Source: Clostridia bacterium (GTDB taxonomy: Bacteria; Bacillota; Clostridia; Christensenellales; Borkfalkiaceae). From it: a DNA stretch of 64,000 nt. The notes beneath the pieces are model-generated. The model was not told the DNA's origin. It was given only the letters and a program-made list of their open reading frames with translations, and ran no database searches. Position 1 is the stretch's first letter. Each line of letters begins with the position of its first letter. Location of the stretch: assembly GCA_029066845.1 (NCBI GenBank), contig JAIEFR010000002.1, forward strand, positions 1-64,000. The letters are read 5' to 3'. Made by a program: the position numbers and the translations under genes. Shown piece after piece: positions 50,765 through 58,883 of the stretch.

Positions 50765-50962
50765 CTACCTGCAACCGCCGCAAGTCTTGCAGTTGCCGCT
50801 GCACTTTTTACTCTGCTTGCCCGTAGCGGTGTACATCTCGCCGCAGAAAGAGCGTTCCGCCGCGGCGCCGCAGTCTGGGCACTTCACATCGTCGGTATAT
50901 TTCTTTACCAGTTCTTCGAATTGTTTACCGCACTTGGGACAGCGGTATTGTAAAAGCGGCAT
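50765..50962 (-). CDS. FmdB-type zinc-ribbon protein
   Basis: 65 residues. It starts MPLLQYRCPKCGKQFEELV and has a second pair, CPDCG, giving a four-Cys zinc ribbon; the tail CSGNCKTCGGC adds more cysteines. The ATG at 50962 overlaps the corA stop region, and a longer in-frame reading would lie inside corA. It is co-transcribed with corA. Function of the family is poorly known. Confidence 0.85.
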   Translation of the reverse strand: MPLLQYRCPKCGKQFEELVKKYTDDVKCPDCGAAAERSFCGEMYTATGKQSKKCSGNCKTCGGCR

Positions 50963-50963
50963 C

Positions 50964-51956
50964 TTATTTTTTCTTCCTGTTCTTTTTCTGCCTTTTGGCT
51001 CTGCGCTTTGCAATCGGCTTGGATTTGAGCATTATCACCGCTATTGCCGCCGTCAGGGCGAGCGCGCACGCAATTACCACCCAGAACCATACGGTAGAGG
51101 TTTCGCCGTGGAACGCCTGAAAGGGCACGGGCATATTCATACCCCAGAAGCCTGCAATCATAGTGGGAATGGCAAGCAGAATGGTGATAATGGTCAGCTT
51201 CTTCATCGAGTCGTTGGCGTTGTTGGATATTACCGAGCCGTAAGCGTCCATCGAAACGGTGAGCGTGTCTTTATAGATTTTACACATTTCAATCGCCTGG
51301 TTGCATTCGATAACGAGGTCGTCGTAAATGTCGGCGTAGTCCTCGTACGCGGTCACGTGCCCGACCTTGGCAAGCTTTTCGTGCACCTTGGCGTTGGAGT
51401 TCAATGAAGTCGAAAAGTATACAAGCGAATTTTCAAGCTCCAGAAGCTGCAAAATGTCGTCGTTTTTCAGCTTGTTGCCCAGCTCCGCCTGTACGCGCTG
51501 GCTGCGCCTGTCAATCTGTTTAAGGCAGTACAGAAAGCGCTTTGCGTTGCCCAGCATAAAGTTCAAGATGAACTGCACGGGGTCGTCGCACCTTACCTTT
51601 GTGCGCCCCGAGATAAAGTCCTTTAAAACGGGGTTGCCCTTTAAGCAGACCGTCATAATACAGTTCTTATTGTATATGACCGCAAGGGGGAGTGTGGAGT
51701 AGGAGTCGCCCGCGTCGCTTTCCTCTATGATGGGACAGTCAACGACAAACAGCGAACAGCCCTCGTCGAACTCCGTACGCGCCCTTTCCTCTTCGTCGAG
51801 GGCGGCTTTAATCATATCCTCGGGAATGCCCGTCTGCGCGGCAACCTTTTCAACCTCGCCGTCGGTGGGACTGACCATATCTACCCAGCAGAGGGGCGTG
51901 AAATCTTCGCACTGCGTAAGCGCGGCGTTCTCGCCCGCATTAAAGTATTTAACCAT
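50964..51956 (-). CDS. corA: CorA-family magnesium transporter
   Basis: 330 residues, a pentameric Mg2+/Co2+ channel. A large acidic cytoplasmic domain precedes two C-terminal membrane spans. The family signature is in GFWGMNMPVPFQ (GMN) at the end of the first span. The C-terminus is very basic (RRAKRQKKNRKKK). It is preceded by a promoter, a 12-codon leader ORF and an intrinsic terminator, so expression is probably controlled by attenuation. Confidence 0.93.
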   Translation of the reverse strand: MVKYFNAGENAALTQCEDFTPLCWVDMVSPTDGEVEKVAAQTGIPEDMIKAALDEEERARTEFDEGCSLFVVDCPIIEESDAGDSYSTLPLAVIYNKNCIMTVCLKGNPVLKDFISGRTKVRCDDPVQFILNFMLGNAKRFLYCLKQIDRRSQRVQAELGNKLKNDDILQLLELENSLVYFSTSLNSNAKVHEKLAKVGHVTAYEDYADIYDDLVIECNQAIEMCKIYKDTLTVSMDAYGSVISNNANDSMKKLTIITILLAIPTMIAGFWGMNMPVPFQAFHGETSTVWFWVVIACALALTAAIAVIMLKSKPIAKRRAKRQKKNRKKK

Positions 51957-51966
51957 AATTCACCTC

Positions 51967-51998
51967 AAAAAAAACCGTGCGGAAGTATACTCCCGCAC
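51967..51998 (-). terminator. Attenuator-type terminator in the corA leader
   Basis: Minus strand: GTGCGG pairs with CCGCAC across 51977-51998, extended inward by AGT/ACT and a wobble, then eight T (51967-51974). The corA ribosome-binding site GAGGTG follows at once. A terminator between promoter and gene implies conditional read-through. Confidence 0.85.
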
Positions 51999-52039
51999 GC
52001 AATACAAGGCAAATTGTGGTTTGCTGAATCGGAAGTTAC

Positions 52040-52078
52040 TTACTCTTTTAAATTAAGTATAGATGGATAACTGTCCAT
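52040..52078 (-). CDS. 12-residue leader peptide upstream of corA
   Basis: ATG at 52078 reads MDSYPSILNLKE then TAA, with GAGGGG at 52083-52088 correctly placed. It begins about 25 nt after the predicted transcript start and ends about 40 nt before the terminator stem. Asp and Pro close to the start recall Mg2+-sensitive leader peptides of enterobacterial mgtA, but the match is loose. Confidence 0.5.
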   Translation of the reverse strand: MDSYPSILNLKE

Positions 52079-52109
52079 AATACCCCTCGAAATTAACTTT
52101 CTAATAATC

Positions 52110-52138
52110 ATTATAATCTATATTTTCCGCGTTTGCAA
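52110..52138 (-). promoter_or_regulatory. Promoter of corA
   Basis: Minus strand: TTGCAA at 52133-52138 and TATAAT at 52110-52115, spacer 17. It leaves a leader of roughly 145 nt before corA. Confidence 0.8.
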
Positions 52139-52161
52139 CTAATTTTTACGGCAAAAGAAAA

Positions 52162-52188
52162 GCCGCCGCGCACGGTGTGCGCGGCGGC
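52162..52188 (-). terminator. Terminator of the M1 peptidase gene
   Basis: A 12-bp perfect GC stem (52162-52173 with 52177-52188), 3-nt loop; on the minus strand TTTTCTTTTG follows. Confidence 0.88.
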
Positions 52189-52214
52189 GTATATACGCGG
52201 TTTATGCGGTTTTA

Positions 52215-53657
52215 TCAGATGACGACCTTGCCTTCTATGTAGCTATTGAATATACCCTCTACGTCGTGCAGCGCGGTGAAGTGGGAGATGAGCTCCTCGG
52301 GCGTAGCAATCTTGAAGCAGTTCGCCTCGAAATAGCTTTTCAGCGCGGAGAAGAATTTCTTGTCGCCCATAGCCGTGCGCACCGATTCGCACATAAGTAT
52401 GCCCTTGTTGTAGGCGATATTTATATATTCGTAATCGCTTGCAAAGTCCTTGAGATTTCTCGTCATAGCGGTGTCCGCCTTGCCGAAAATCTGGTTGTAT
52501 ACCGAATAGTACGCCCTGTAAGCCTTTATCGCCGAGCCGAGTGCGCCCGTCCTCGTAAAGCCGTAGGCGGGGTAGTTTTCAAAGAAGCATACCGTGGAGT
52601 AATCGGCAAGCCCCTCGTCCTGCCAGGCGCAGTTGACCTGATCGCTGCCCACCATTGCGTACCACCACTGGTGCGCGTTTTCGTGCGCTATGGTATATAT
52701 GGCGTCGGATTCCTCCAGCTCGCTGTTTATCATAGTCAGCGCGGGATATTCCATACCGCTCACAGAAAGGGGGGTGAACACGACGGACAGGGTGGGATAG
52801 GCGTACTTCCCGAAGGTTTCCGTAAAGTATTCCAGGCTCTCGCACGCGGCGTCGAGCTGGCGTTTGGGCTGGGCTTCGCCGCAGTAATATAAGGTCACTT
52901 CGCAGCCCGCGCTCTCGCGCTTTATCGTCTTGAAATCGTCGGATAAAACGGCGGCAAAGTCACGCGCGTTTTTCAGCTCGTAGCGCGTCGTGCAAACCTC
53001 GCCCGCGGCATTGCTTTCAACCTCCTTTCCGCTGGTAGCCGCCGTATATTCCTTGGGTAAGGTCAGCGTAACGTCGTAATCGGCACATTCCGAAACGAAC
53101 GGGTCGCCGCAGCTGTAGTAGGGGTTGCATATAAAACCTTCCTGCGAATAGGTGCATAACGTCGGGTAGAAATTGCCCAGGTTAACCGTGCTTTCGGTCA
53201 CGCCCGTGCGGTGGTTTACCTGCGCCAGAGTGAGCGTATAGGTTATGGTCACTTTCACCGTATCGTCGGGATATACGGGCTCGTTTAAGGTCACGTTGAG
53301 GATATTTTCGTCCTCGCCGGTCACTTCCCAGCTTGCGCAGCCTTCAACCTTTTCAACGCTCTGTCCGCCGTAGCTCGCGCCCGCATAGTAAGCCTTTGCG
53401 TCCGCTTCGGTAAGGGGCTTATACTGTGCGCCCTCCCTGTAAGCGTTGCCCCAGAGGTTGAACTGCAGATCGCGGATTTCGTTATTCGTGGAGTTGAAAT
53501 AGGTAAAGTCCGCCGTGCCTTTAACGGTACGTTCGTTTTGGTCGTAAGTCGCCGTTATGACGTACTTGGACCTGTCTGTTTGCTGCTTGTGGCAGGCTGC
53601 CAGAGGTAGTGCGGCAAGGGTGAGCGCCGCCGCTGCAAAAATCGCTAACTTTTTCAT
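52215..53657 (-). CDS. M1-family metallopeptidase lipoprotein
   Basis: 480 residues. The signal peptide ends in lipobox PLAAC. An N-terminal beta domain of the M1 type precedes the zinc peptidase: HENAHQWW gives HExxH and EGLADY, about 18 residues later, gives the third ligand. The exopeptidase GxMEN loop is represented by VSGMEYPALTM, with Tyr in place of Asn, so aminopeptidase specificity may be altered. Shorter than full M1 enzymes (no large C-terminal domain). Surface peptide breakdown is likely. Confidence 0.9.
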   Translation of the reverse strand: MKKLAIFAAAALTLAALPLAACHKQQTDRSKYVITATYDQNERTVKGTADFTYFNSTNNEIRDLQFNLWGNAYREGAQYKPLTEADAKAYYAGASYGGQSVEKVEGCASWEVTGEDENILNVTLNEPVYPDDTVKVTITYTLTLAQVNHRTGVTESTVNLGNFYPTLCTYSQEGFICNPYYSCGDPFVSECADYDVTLTLPKEYTAATSGKEVESNAAGEVCTTRYELKNARDFAAVLSDDFKTIKRESAGCEVTLYYCGEAQPKRQLDAACESLEYFTETFGKYAYPTLSVVFTPLSVSGMEYPALTMINSELEESDAIYTIAHENAHQWWYAMVGSDQVNCAWQDEGLADYSTVCFFENYPAYGFTRTGALGSAIKAYRAYYSVYNQIFGKADTAMTRNLKDFASDYEYINIAYNKGILMCESVRTAMGDKKFFSALKSYFEANCFKIATPEELISHFTALHDVEGIFNSYIEGKVVI

Positions 53658-53740
53658 AGTTTTAAGTTATGTCGTCACCCGCGCGGATAGAACGCCAAAA
53701 TGTAACTTTTTTCGCACTTGAAAAATAGTATGTAGGGTAT

Positions 53741-54403
53741 ATGAAAATTTGCGTGGTAACGGACAGACGAAAACAACTCTCCGTGCGCCTGCCTCCCTGC
53801 GACGTCGTGTTGTTCGGGTTCGGCACGCTCGGTTTGGTCGATTACGAAAGCGAGCTCAGCGGCAAGACCGAAAAATTCGAAACGGCGGCAAAGCTTTCGC
53901 ACGCCGCGCACTGCGGCGTGCTGTGCGGCTGCATAACCGACAGCCGCGGGCTTATGCGCAAGTCGGTTGCCGTGGCTTCCAACGGTAAGCTTCTGGGCAT
54001 AACCGATATGCTCAATGTTCTGGACGGGGAGGAGTACAAGAGCGGCGCAAACGTGGGAGTATATACTATAGGCGGCTACAAGGTGGGACTGTGTATCGAC
54101 AACGATTTATATTTTCCCGACTGCGTAAAGACGTGCGCAATGTGCGGCTGCAATCTGCTTGTAGTGCACGCCGAGGACGTCACCGACGGAATACCGCCCC
54201 TGCTCATTCGCGCGTACGCATATCTTTACGGTATGCCAGTCGTATTGTGCGCGGGCGGCACCGCGTATTTTGCCGACGTGTCGGGGGTGATAGCAAGCTC
54301 CAACCAGGACGTGGCGGTGTTCGAAACGTCGCCCAAAAACTGCTACCGCAAGGTTACTACGCGCGTGCGCGGGCTTTTTACCGATTCAACCGCCGACTTC
54401 TGA
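53741..54403 (+). CDS. Nitrilase-fold protein lacking the catalytic cysteine
   Basis: 220 residues with the carbon-nitrogen hydrolase layout. The strand that normally reads (I/V)CYDxxFPE around the catalytic Cys here reads GLCIDNDLYFPD: Asp stands where the nucleophile should be and the nearby Cys is two places off. The catalytic Glu and Lys motifs are also not recognisable. It is therefore probably a pseudoenzyme or has a different chemistry. AGGG precedes the start. It lies just before yicC. Confidence 0.65.
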   Translation: MKICVVTDRRKQLSVRLPPCDVVLFGFGTLGLVDYESELSGKTEKFETAAKLSHAAHCGVLCGCITDSRGLMRKSVAVASNGKLLGITDMLNVLDGEEYKSGANVGVYTIGGYKVGLCIDNDLYFPDCVKTCAMCGCNLLVVHAEDVTDGIPPLLIRAYAYLYGMPVVLCAGGTAYFADVSGVIASSNQDVAVFETSPKNCYRKVTTRVRGLFTDSTADF

Positions 54404-54432
54404 GCGGACGGCGAAATATTGCTTGTAATCGC

Positions 54433-54461
54433 TTGTTTTTTTTGGGGCATTATTGTATAAT
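54433..54461 (+). promoter_or_regulatory. Promoter of the yicC-gmk-rpoZ unit
   Basis: TTGTTT at 54433-54438 and TATAAT at 54456-54461, spacer 17. Confidence 0.75.
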
Positions 54462-54496
54462 GTAAAAGCAAAATTATCGTTCGGAGCAAACAGGCT

Positions 54497-55372
54497 ATGT
54501 TCAGTATGACGGGCTACGGCAGAGGCGAATATAAAGAGGGCGGGCTGGAAATAACCGCAGAGATAAAAACGGTCAACAACCGCTATCTGGATATTTCGGT
54601 AAAGTGCCCCAAAATTTTAACCGCGTGCGAGGAGATTATCCGCTCGCTCATAAGGGAAAAACTTACGCGCGGACACGCCGACGTCTTTATATCCGTGACG
54701 GACAAGCGCGAGAGGGCTAAGAGCCTTTACCTCGATATAGAGGCGGCGCGCGCGTACGTCGAGAGCGCAAAGGCAATCAAAGCCGCCTTTCCCGAGCTTG
54801 CGGACGACTTCACCGTATCCTCGCTTATGAGGCAGAGCGACGTTCTCAGACAGGAGGAGGTCAACTCCGCGGACGACCAGCTTATAGATGGCTTGAAAGC
54901 CGCGCTTAACTGCGCGCTGGACAAGCTGAACGCAATGCGCGAGGTGGAGGGCAAAAAGCTTTCCGCGGATATGCTGGCAAGAGTGGACACCATAGAAAAA
55001 TCGGTCAAAAAGGTTGCCGAGCGCGCGCCGCTCGTCGCCGCCGATTACAAAAAGAGGCTGGAAGAAAAGATACGGCTGTATACCCAGAACGTCAACCCCG
55101 ACGAGGGCAGACTGCTCACCGAGGTGGCGGTGTTTGCCGACAAGAGCAACATCGACGAGGAGCTTACCCGTCTCGGCTCGCACATCGCGCAGTTCAGGGA
55201 GATTGCAAAGGAAAAGCTGGTGGGCAGAAAGCTGGACTTTCTCGTTCAGGAATTCAACAGGGAAACCAACACAATTTGCTCCAAGTCCAACGACATTACG
55301 ATAACCAAGCTCGGACTTGAATTAAAGAACGAAATAGAAAAAATAAGGGAACAGGTGCAGAACGTTGAGTAA
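54497..55372 (+). CDS. yicC: YicC-family endoribonuclease-like protein
   Basis: 291 residues. The start MFSMTGYGRGE and VNNRYLDISVKCP, and the C-terminus GRKLDFLVQEFNRETNTICS with SKSNDI, are the hallmark sequences of the family; recent work on E. coli YicC points to RNase activity. It overlaps gmk by 8 nt. The yicC-gmk-rpoZ order is conserved in Firmicutes; remA, often between yicC and gmk, is absent. Confidence 0.94.
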   Translation: MFSMTGYGRGEYKEGGLEITAEIKTVNNRYLDISVKCPKILTACEEIIRSLIREKLTRGHADVFISVTDKRERAKSLYLDIEAARAYVESAKAIKAAFPELADDFTVSSLMRQSDVLRQEEVNSADDQLIDGLKAALNCALDKLNAMREVEGKKLSADMLARVDTIEKSVKKVAERAPLVAADYKKRLEEKIRLYTQNVNPDEGRLLTEVAVFADKSNIDEELTRLGSHIAQFREIAKEKLVGRKLDFLVQEFNRETNTICSKSNDITITKLGLELKNEIEKIREQVQNVE

Positions 55373-55919
55373 GGGTAAATTACTTGTAATAAGCGGACCT
55401 TCGGGTGTAGGCAAGGGCACGATAGTAAAGGAGCTTTTAAAGCTACGCCCCAACGCTTCGCTGTCCGTATCCTGCACCACGCGCGCGCCCAGACCGGGGG
55501 AAACCGAAGGAGAAAGCTATTTCTTCCTTACGAAGGACGCGTTTGAAAAGACGATAGCCGAGGGCGGCTTTCTGGAATATTCGGAGCATTTCGACAACTA
55601 CTACGGCACGCCCAAAGCGTTCGTGGAAAGCAAGCTTAAAAGCGGCGACGTCATTCTGGAAATAGAGGTGGACGGCGCGCTCAACGTAAAGAGGGTTATG
55701 CCTCAGGCCGTGCTCATAATGATTGCCCCTCCCGATATGCAAACGCTTTACGCGCGGTTGAAGGGGCGCGGCACCGAGGGGGAGGACGTAATCAGCCGAA
55801 GAATGGACAGGGCGGACTACGAGCTGGGCAAAAGACCTCTTTACGACTACGTGATAATAAACGACGACCTGCAGACTGCGGTCAGGGAAGTTATGCAAAT
55901 TTTGGAAAAGGAGAACTGA
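55365..55919 (+). CDS. gmk: Guanylate kinase
   Basis: Converts GMP to GDP. The P-loop is SGPSGVGKGT, the GMP-binding region has TTRAPRPGETEGESYFF, and the lid RRMDRADYEL is present. 184 residues. The start is TTG at 55365 inside the end of yicC: the family N-terminus (MSKGKLLVISGPSG) begins exactly there and no ATG is available. Confidence 0.96.
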   Translation: MSKGKLLVISGPSGVGKGTIVKELLKLRPNASLSVSCTTRAPRPGETEGESYFFLTKDAFEKTIAEGGFLEYSEHFDNYYGTPKAFVESKLKSGDVILEIEVDGALNVKRVMPQAVLIMIAPPDMQTLYARLKGRGTEGEDVISRRMDRADYELGKRPLYDYVIINDDLQTAVREVMQILEKEN

Positions 55920-55925
55920 TATATT

Positions 55926-56147
55926 ATGATTAACGTACCTGCGGTAGACAACCTTATCGACAAGCTCGGACACGACGGTCAGCCCGCTTCACGCTACGAA
56001 CTGTGCGTAGTCGTGGCAAAGCGCGCGCGTCAGCTCATAGAGCGCAACAGCGTAAACAACGTCAACGAAAATCCCGGCAAGCTTAAAGAGATTGCGCTTG
56101 CGTGCGAGGAAATCGAGGACGGAAAAATCAAGTCGGTAAAGGACTGA
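55926..56147 (+). CDS. rpoZ: RNA polymerase omega subunit
   Basis: 73 residues. PAVDNLIDKLGHDGQPASRY, followed by ELCVVVAKRARQL, is the conserved omega core that clamps the beta-prime C-terminus. It lies 6 bp after gmk and is co-transcribed with it. Confidence 0.94.
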   Translation: MINVPAVDNLIDKLGHDGQPASRYELCVVVAKRARQLIERNSVNNVNENPGKLKEIALACEEIEDGKIKSVKD

Positions 56148-56158
56148 TTAAATTTACG

Positions 56159-56226
56159 CGCGTAATATTACGCGGTGCAAAAGAAGACGACTTTTAAATA
56201 TTTCGGCGATACCATCGCCGAAATAT
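56159..56226. repeat. Two perfect palindromes between rpoZ and priA
   Basis: CGCGTAATATTACGCG (56159-56174) is a 16-bp perfect palindrome, and a 13-bp perfect stem with 3-nt loop spans 56198-56226. The second lacks a strong T-run but could act as a weak terminator for rpoZ; the first looks like a protein-binding site. Confidence 0.6.
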
Positions 56227-56245
56227 ATTTATACGGTTAAAAACA

Positions 56246-58414
56246 ATGTTCGCGCAAGTCATAGTAGACATAGCCCACTCTCAGGTGGACAAGGTTTTCG
56301 AATATTCCTGTCCGCCCGAAACTAAGGTGGGGTGCAGGGTAAAGGTGCCGTTCGGCGGCAGAATTATCGAGGGGTTCGTCATCGGATTGAGCGAGACCTC
56401 TGCCTTTGCCGCGGAAAAAATCAAGCCCGTCACCTCTGTCTACGACGAACTCCCCGCGCTCGTTCCCGAATGCTTTTCGCTTATGGAAAATATTGCGGAG
56501 CGTTACCGCGTGCCCAAAGCCGCGTCGCTCCGTCTGTTTCTTCCGTCCGAAATGCGCCTTGGCAAGGTCAACGAAACGTATATAAAGAGAATTAAGTTTA
56601 CGGGTGTCGAGCCGAGCCTTTCCAAAGCCGCCAAAAAGCAGACAGAGGCGCTGGCGGAGTTAAAGGAAAAGGGCGACTGCGAGTACGTGCCGTTGACAAA
56701 GAAATACGGAAGCGGCGCCGTCAACGCCCTGGTTGAAAAGGGCGCGGCGGAAATTTATAAGGTCAAGCGCAACCGCACCCCCGCGTATGCGGAGGGCGAC
56801 ACAAGCGTAAAAGTGCTTACGCCCGACCAGCGCGGCGCGGTGGAGTATATCGAAAATTCCCCCTTCCGCGTCAACCTCATACACGGCGTTACGGGCAGCG
56901 GCAAAACCGAAATTTATCTGAACATAATCGCCGACAAATTAAGGGAGGGCAAGAGCGCGATTTTCCTCGTGCCCGAAATATCCTTAACGCCGCAGATGCT
57001 TGCCCAGCTCCGTGCGCGGTTCGGCGGTCAGGCGGCAATACTGCACAGCGGACTCTCCGCGGGCGAACGCTTCGACGAATGGTGGCGGCTGCGCTCGGGC
57101 GAAGCCAAAATCGCGATAGGCGCGCGCTCTGCAATCTTCGCTCCGCTCGAAAATATCGGAGCGATAATAATAGACGAGGAGCACGATTCTTCCTACCGTT
57201 CGGAGACCGCTCCCAGGTATTCAACGGTGGATATTGCCCGTTTAAGGGCGGAATATAACGGCTGCAAGCTCATTTTGGGCAGCGCAACGCCGTCGGTTGA
57301 AAGCTATATAGAGGCAACCGAGGGGCGGTACGGTCTGGTCACTTTGACGGAGAGAATAAACGGCAGACCGCTTCCCGAAATAATAATCGCCGATATGCGC
57401 AAGGAGGTCAAAAGGGGCAACCCTTCCAACCTGTCGCGCGCATTGAGGGAGGAGCTTGACGAAACGCTTTCTAAGGGCAACCAGGCGATAATATTCATCA
57501 ACCGCCGCGGCTATTCGCAGACGGTTATATGCACCGACTGCGGCTACGTTGCCAAGTGCGAAAACTGCGACGTTTCGCTTACGTACCACAGCGAGGAGAA
57601 CTGCCTGAAGTGCCACTACTGCGGCGCTAAATATCATATGCTTTCCGCCTGCCCACAGTGCAAGGGCACGCATTTAAGATACAGCGGCACGGGCACGCAG
57701 AGGGTGGTTGAGGAGCTTTCGCGGCTGTTCCCGTCGGCGCGCATTATACGAATGGATAACGACACCGTTTCGGGCAAGGACGGGCACTATAAGATATTGA
57801 AGCAGTTTGCCGAAAAGAAGGCGGATATACTGGTGGGAACGCAGATGATTGCCAAGGGGCACGACTTCCCCGCGGTCACTCTCGTCGGTATTCTGGACGC
57901 AGATATGAGTTTGCATTTTTCGGACTACCGCAGCGGCGAGCGTACCTTTCAGCTGATAACGCAGGTCGCCGGCAGAAGCGGCAGGGCGGGTGATAAGGGC
58001 AAGGTTGTGTTGCAGACGTACTCGCCCGAAAATTACATACTGCGCTTTGCCGTGCAGTACGACTACAAGAGCTTTTTCGAAAACGAAGTCAAGATGCGCA
58101 AGGCGGCGCTCTATCCGCCGTACTCGCTTATATGCCGCGTAATGGTGGTTGCCGAAAAGGACGACAAGGCGCTGGAAGCGTTGAAGAACGTCTTCTTTGC
58201 AATCGATGAAATCAGGGCGGAGGACAGCGGCGACTTTATCTTTTTCAACAAGATGCACTCGCCTATAAAGCGCATACAGAACAAGGTGCGCTATCAGGTT
58301 CTCGCCCGTCTGCGCAGTCAGAAGCATTTAAAGCAAATCTACGATATTGCGGTGGAGTGCACCACGCCCGACGCGCTCGTGTACGTCGAGGAAAACCCCG
58401 CAAATTTGTCTTAG
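56246..58414 (+). CDS. priA: Primosomal replication restart helicase PriA
   Basis: 722 residues. An N-terminal 3'-DNA-binding domain (VDIAHSQVDKVFEYSCP), helicase Walker A GVTGSGKTEIYL, the DEAH-type box DEEHDSSY, and a zinc domain with CTDCGYVAKCENC, CHYCG and CPQC. VGTQMIAKGHDFPAVTLVG is motif V. Restarts stalled replication forks. It heads priA-def-fmt-rsmB. Confidence 0.96.
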   Translation: MFAQVIVDIAHSQVDKVFEYSCPPETKVGCRVKVPFGGRIIEGFVIGLSETSAFAAEKIKPVTSVYDELPALVPECFSLMENIAERYRVPKAASLRLFLPSEMRLGKVNETYIKRIKFTGVEPSLSKAAKKQTEALAELKEKGDCEYVPLTKKYGSGAVNALVEKGAAEIYKVKRNRTPAYAEGDTSVKVLTPDQRGAVEYIENSPFRVNLIHGVTGSGKTEIYLNIIADKLREGKSAIFLVPEISLTPQMLAQLRARFGGQAAILHSGLSAGERFDEWWRLRSGEAKIAIGARSAIFAPLENIGAIIIDEEHDSSYRSETAPRYSTVDIARLRAEYNGCKLILGSATPSVESYIEATEGRYGLVTLTERINGRPLPEIIIADMRKEVKRGNPSNLSRALREELDETLSKGNQAIIFINRRGYSQTVICTDCGYVAKCENCDVSLTYHSEENCLKCHYCGAKYHMLSACPQCKGTHLRYSGTGTQRVVEELSRLFPSARIIRMDNDTVSGKDGHYKILKQFAEKKADILVGTQMIAKGHDFPAVTLVGILDADMSLHFSDYRSGERTFQLITQVAGRSGRAGDKGKVVLQTYSPENYILRFAVQYDYKSFFENEVKMRKAALYPPYSLICRVMVVAEKDDKALEALKNVFFAIDEIRAEDSGDFIFFNKMHSPIKRIQNKVRYQVLARLRSQKHLKQIYDIAVECTTPDALVYVEENPANLS

Positions 58415-58430
58415 TCAAAAGGAGAAATAT

Positions 58431-58883
58431 ATGCCATACAGATACGTTGTACAAGTCGGTGACGAGGTATTGAGGAAGAAGTGCGAAGAGGTGAGAAAAT
58501 TCGACGGCGACCTTGCCGCGCTTCTGGACGATATGAAGACGACGGTGCGCCAGGAGGACGGCGCAGGTCTTGCCGCGCCGCAGATAGGCGTAAGCATAAG
58601 GGCGGTGGTAATCGACCTGGACGAGGGATACTTCGAAATGATTAACCCCAAAATACTCTCCGTCAAGGGCGAGCAGAGGGGTGAAGAGGGCTGCCTTTCC
58701 GTCAAGGGCAAGAGCGGCATAGTCACTCGTCCCAACAAGGTCAAGGCGGAATACCGCGACCGCACGGGCAAGAAGCACACCGTCACCGGCACGGGACTTT
58801 TCGCGCGCTGTATGTGCCACGAGTTCGACCACCTGGACGGCATCTTATATATCGACAGGGCGGAAGAGGTTTTCGATAAATGA
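58431..58883 (+). CDS. def: Peptide deformylase
   Basis: 150 residues; removes the formyl group from new proteins. Motif 1 is GAGLAAPQIG, motif 2 EEGCLS and motif 3 CHEFDHLDG (HExxH for the metal). The residue before HE is Cys where Gln is common. ATG at 58431 has AAAGGAG upstream; a longer in-frame reading begins inside priA. It overlaps fmt by 4 nt. Confidence 0.95.
   Translation: MPYRYVVQVGDEVLRKKCEEVRKFDGDLAALLDDMKTTVRQEDGAGLAAPQIGVSIRAVVIDLDEGYFEMINPKILSVKGEQRGEEGCLSVKGKSGIVTRPNKVKAEYRDRTGKKHTVTGTGLFARCMCHEFDHLDGILYIDRAEEVFDK

Noticed and set aside
51957..52120. corA leader as an M-box (ykoK) magnesium riboswitch
   Set aside because: The leader is too short and the conserved M-box core segments cannot be found; a leader ORF plus terminator fits better.
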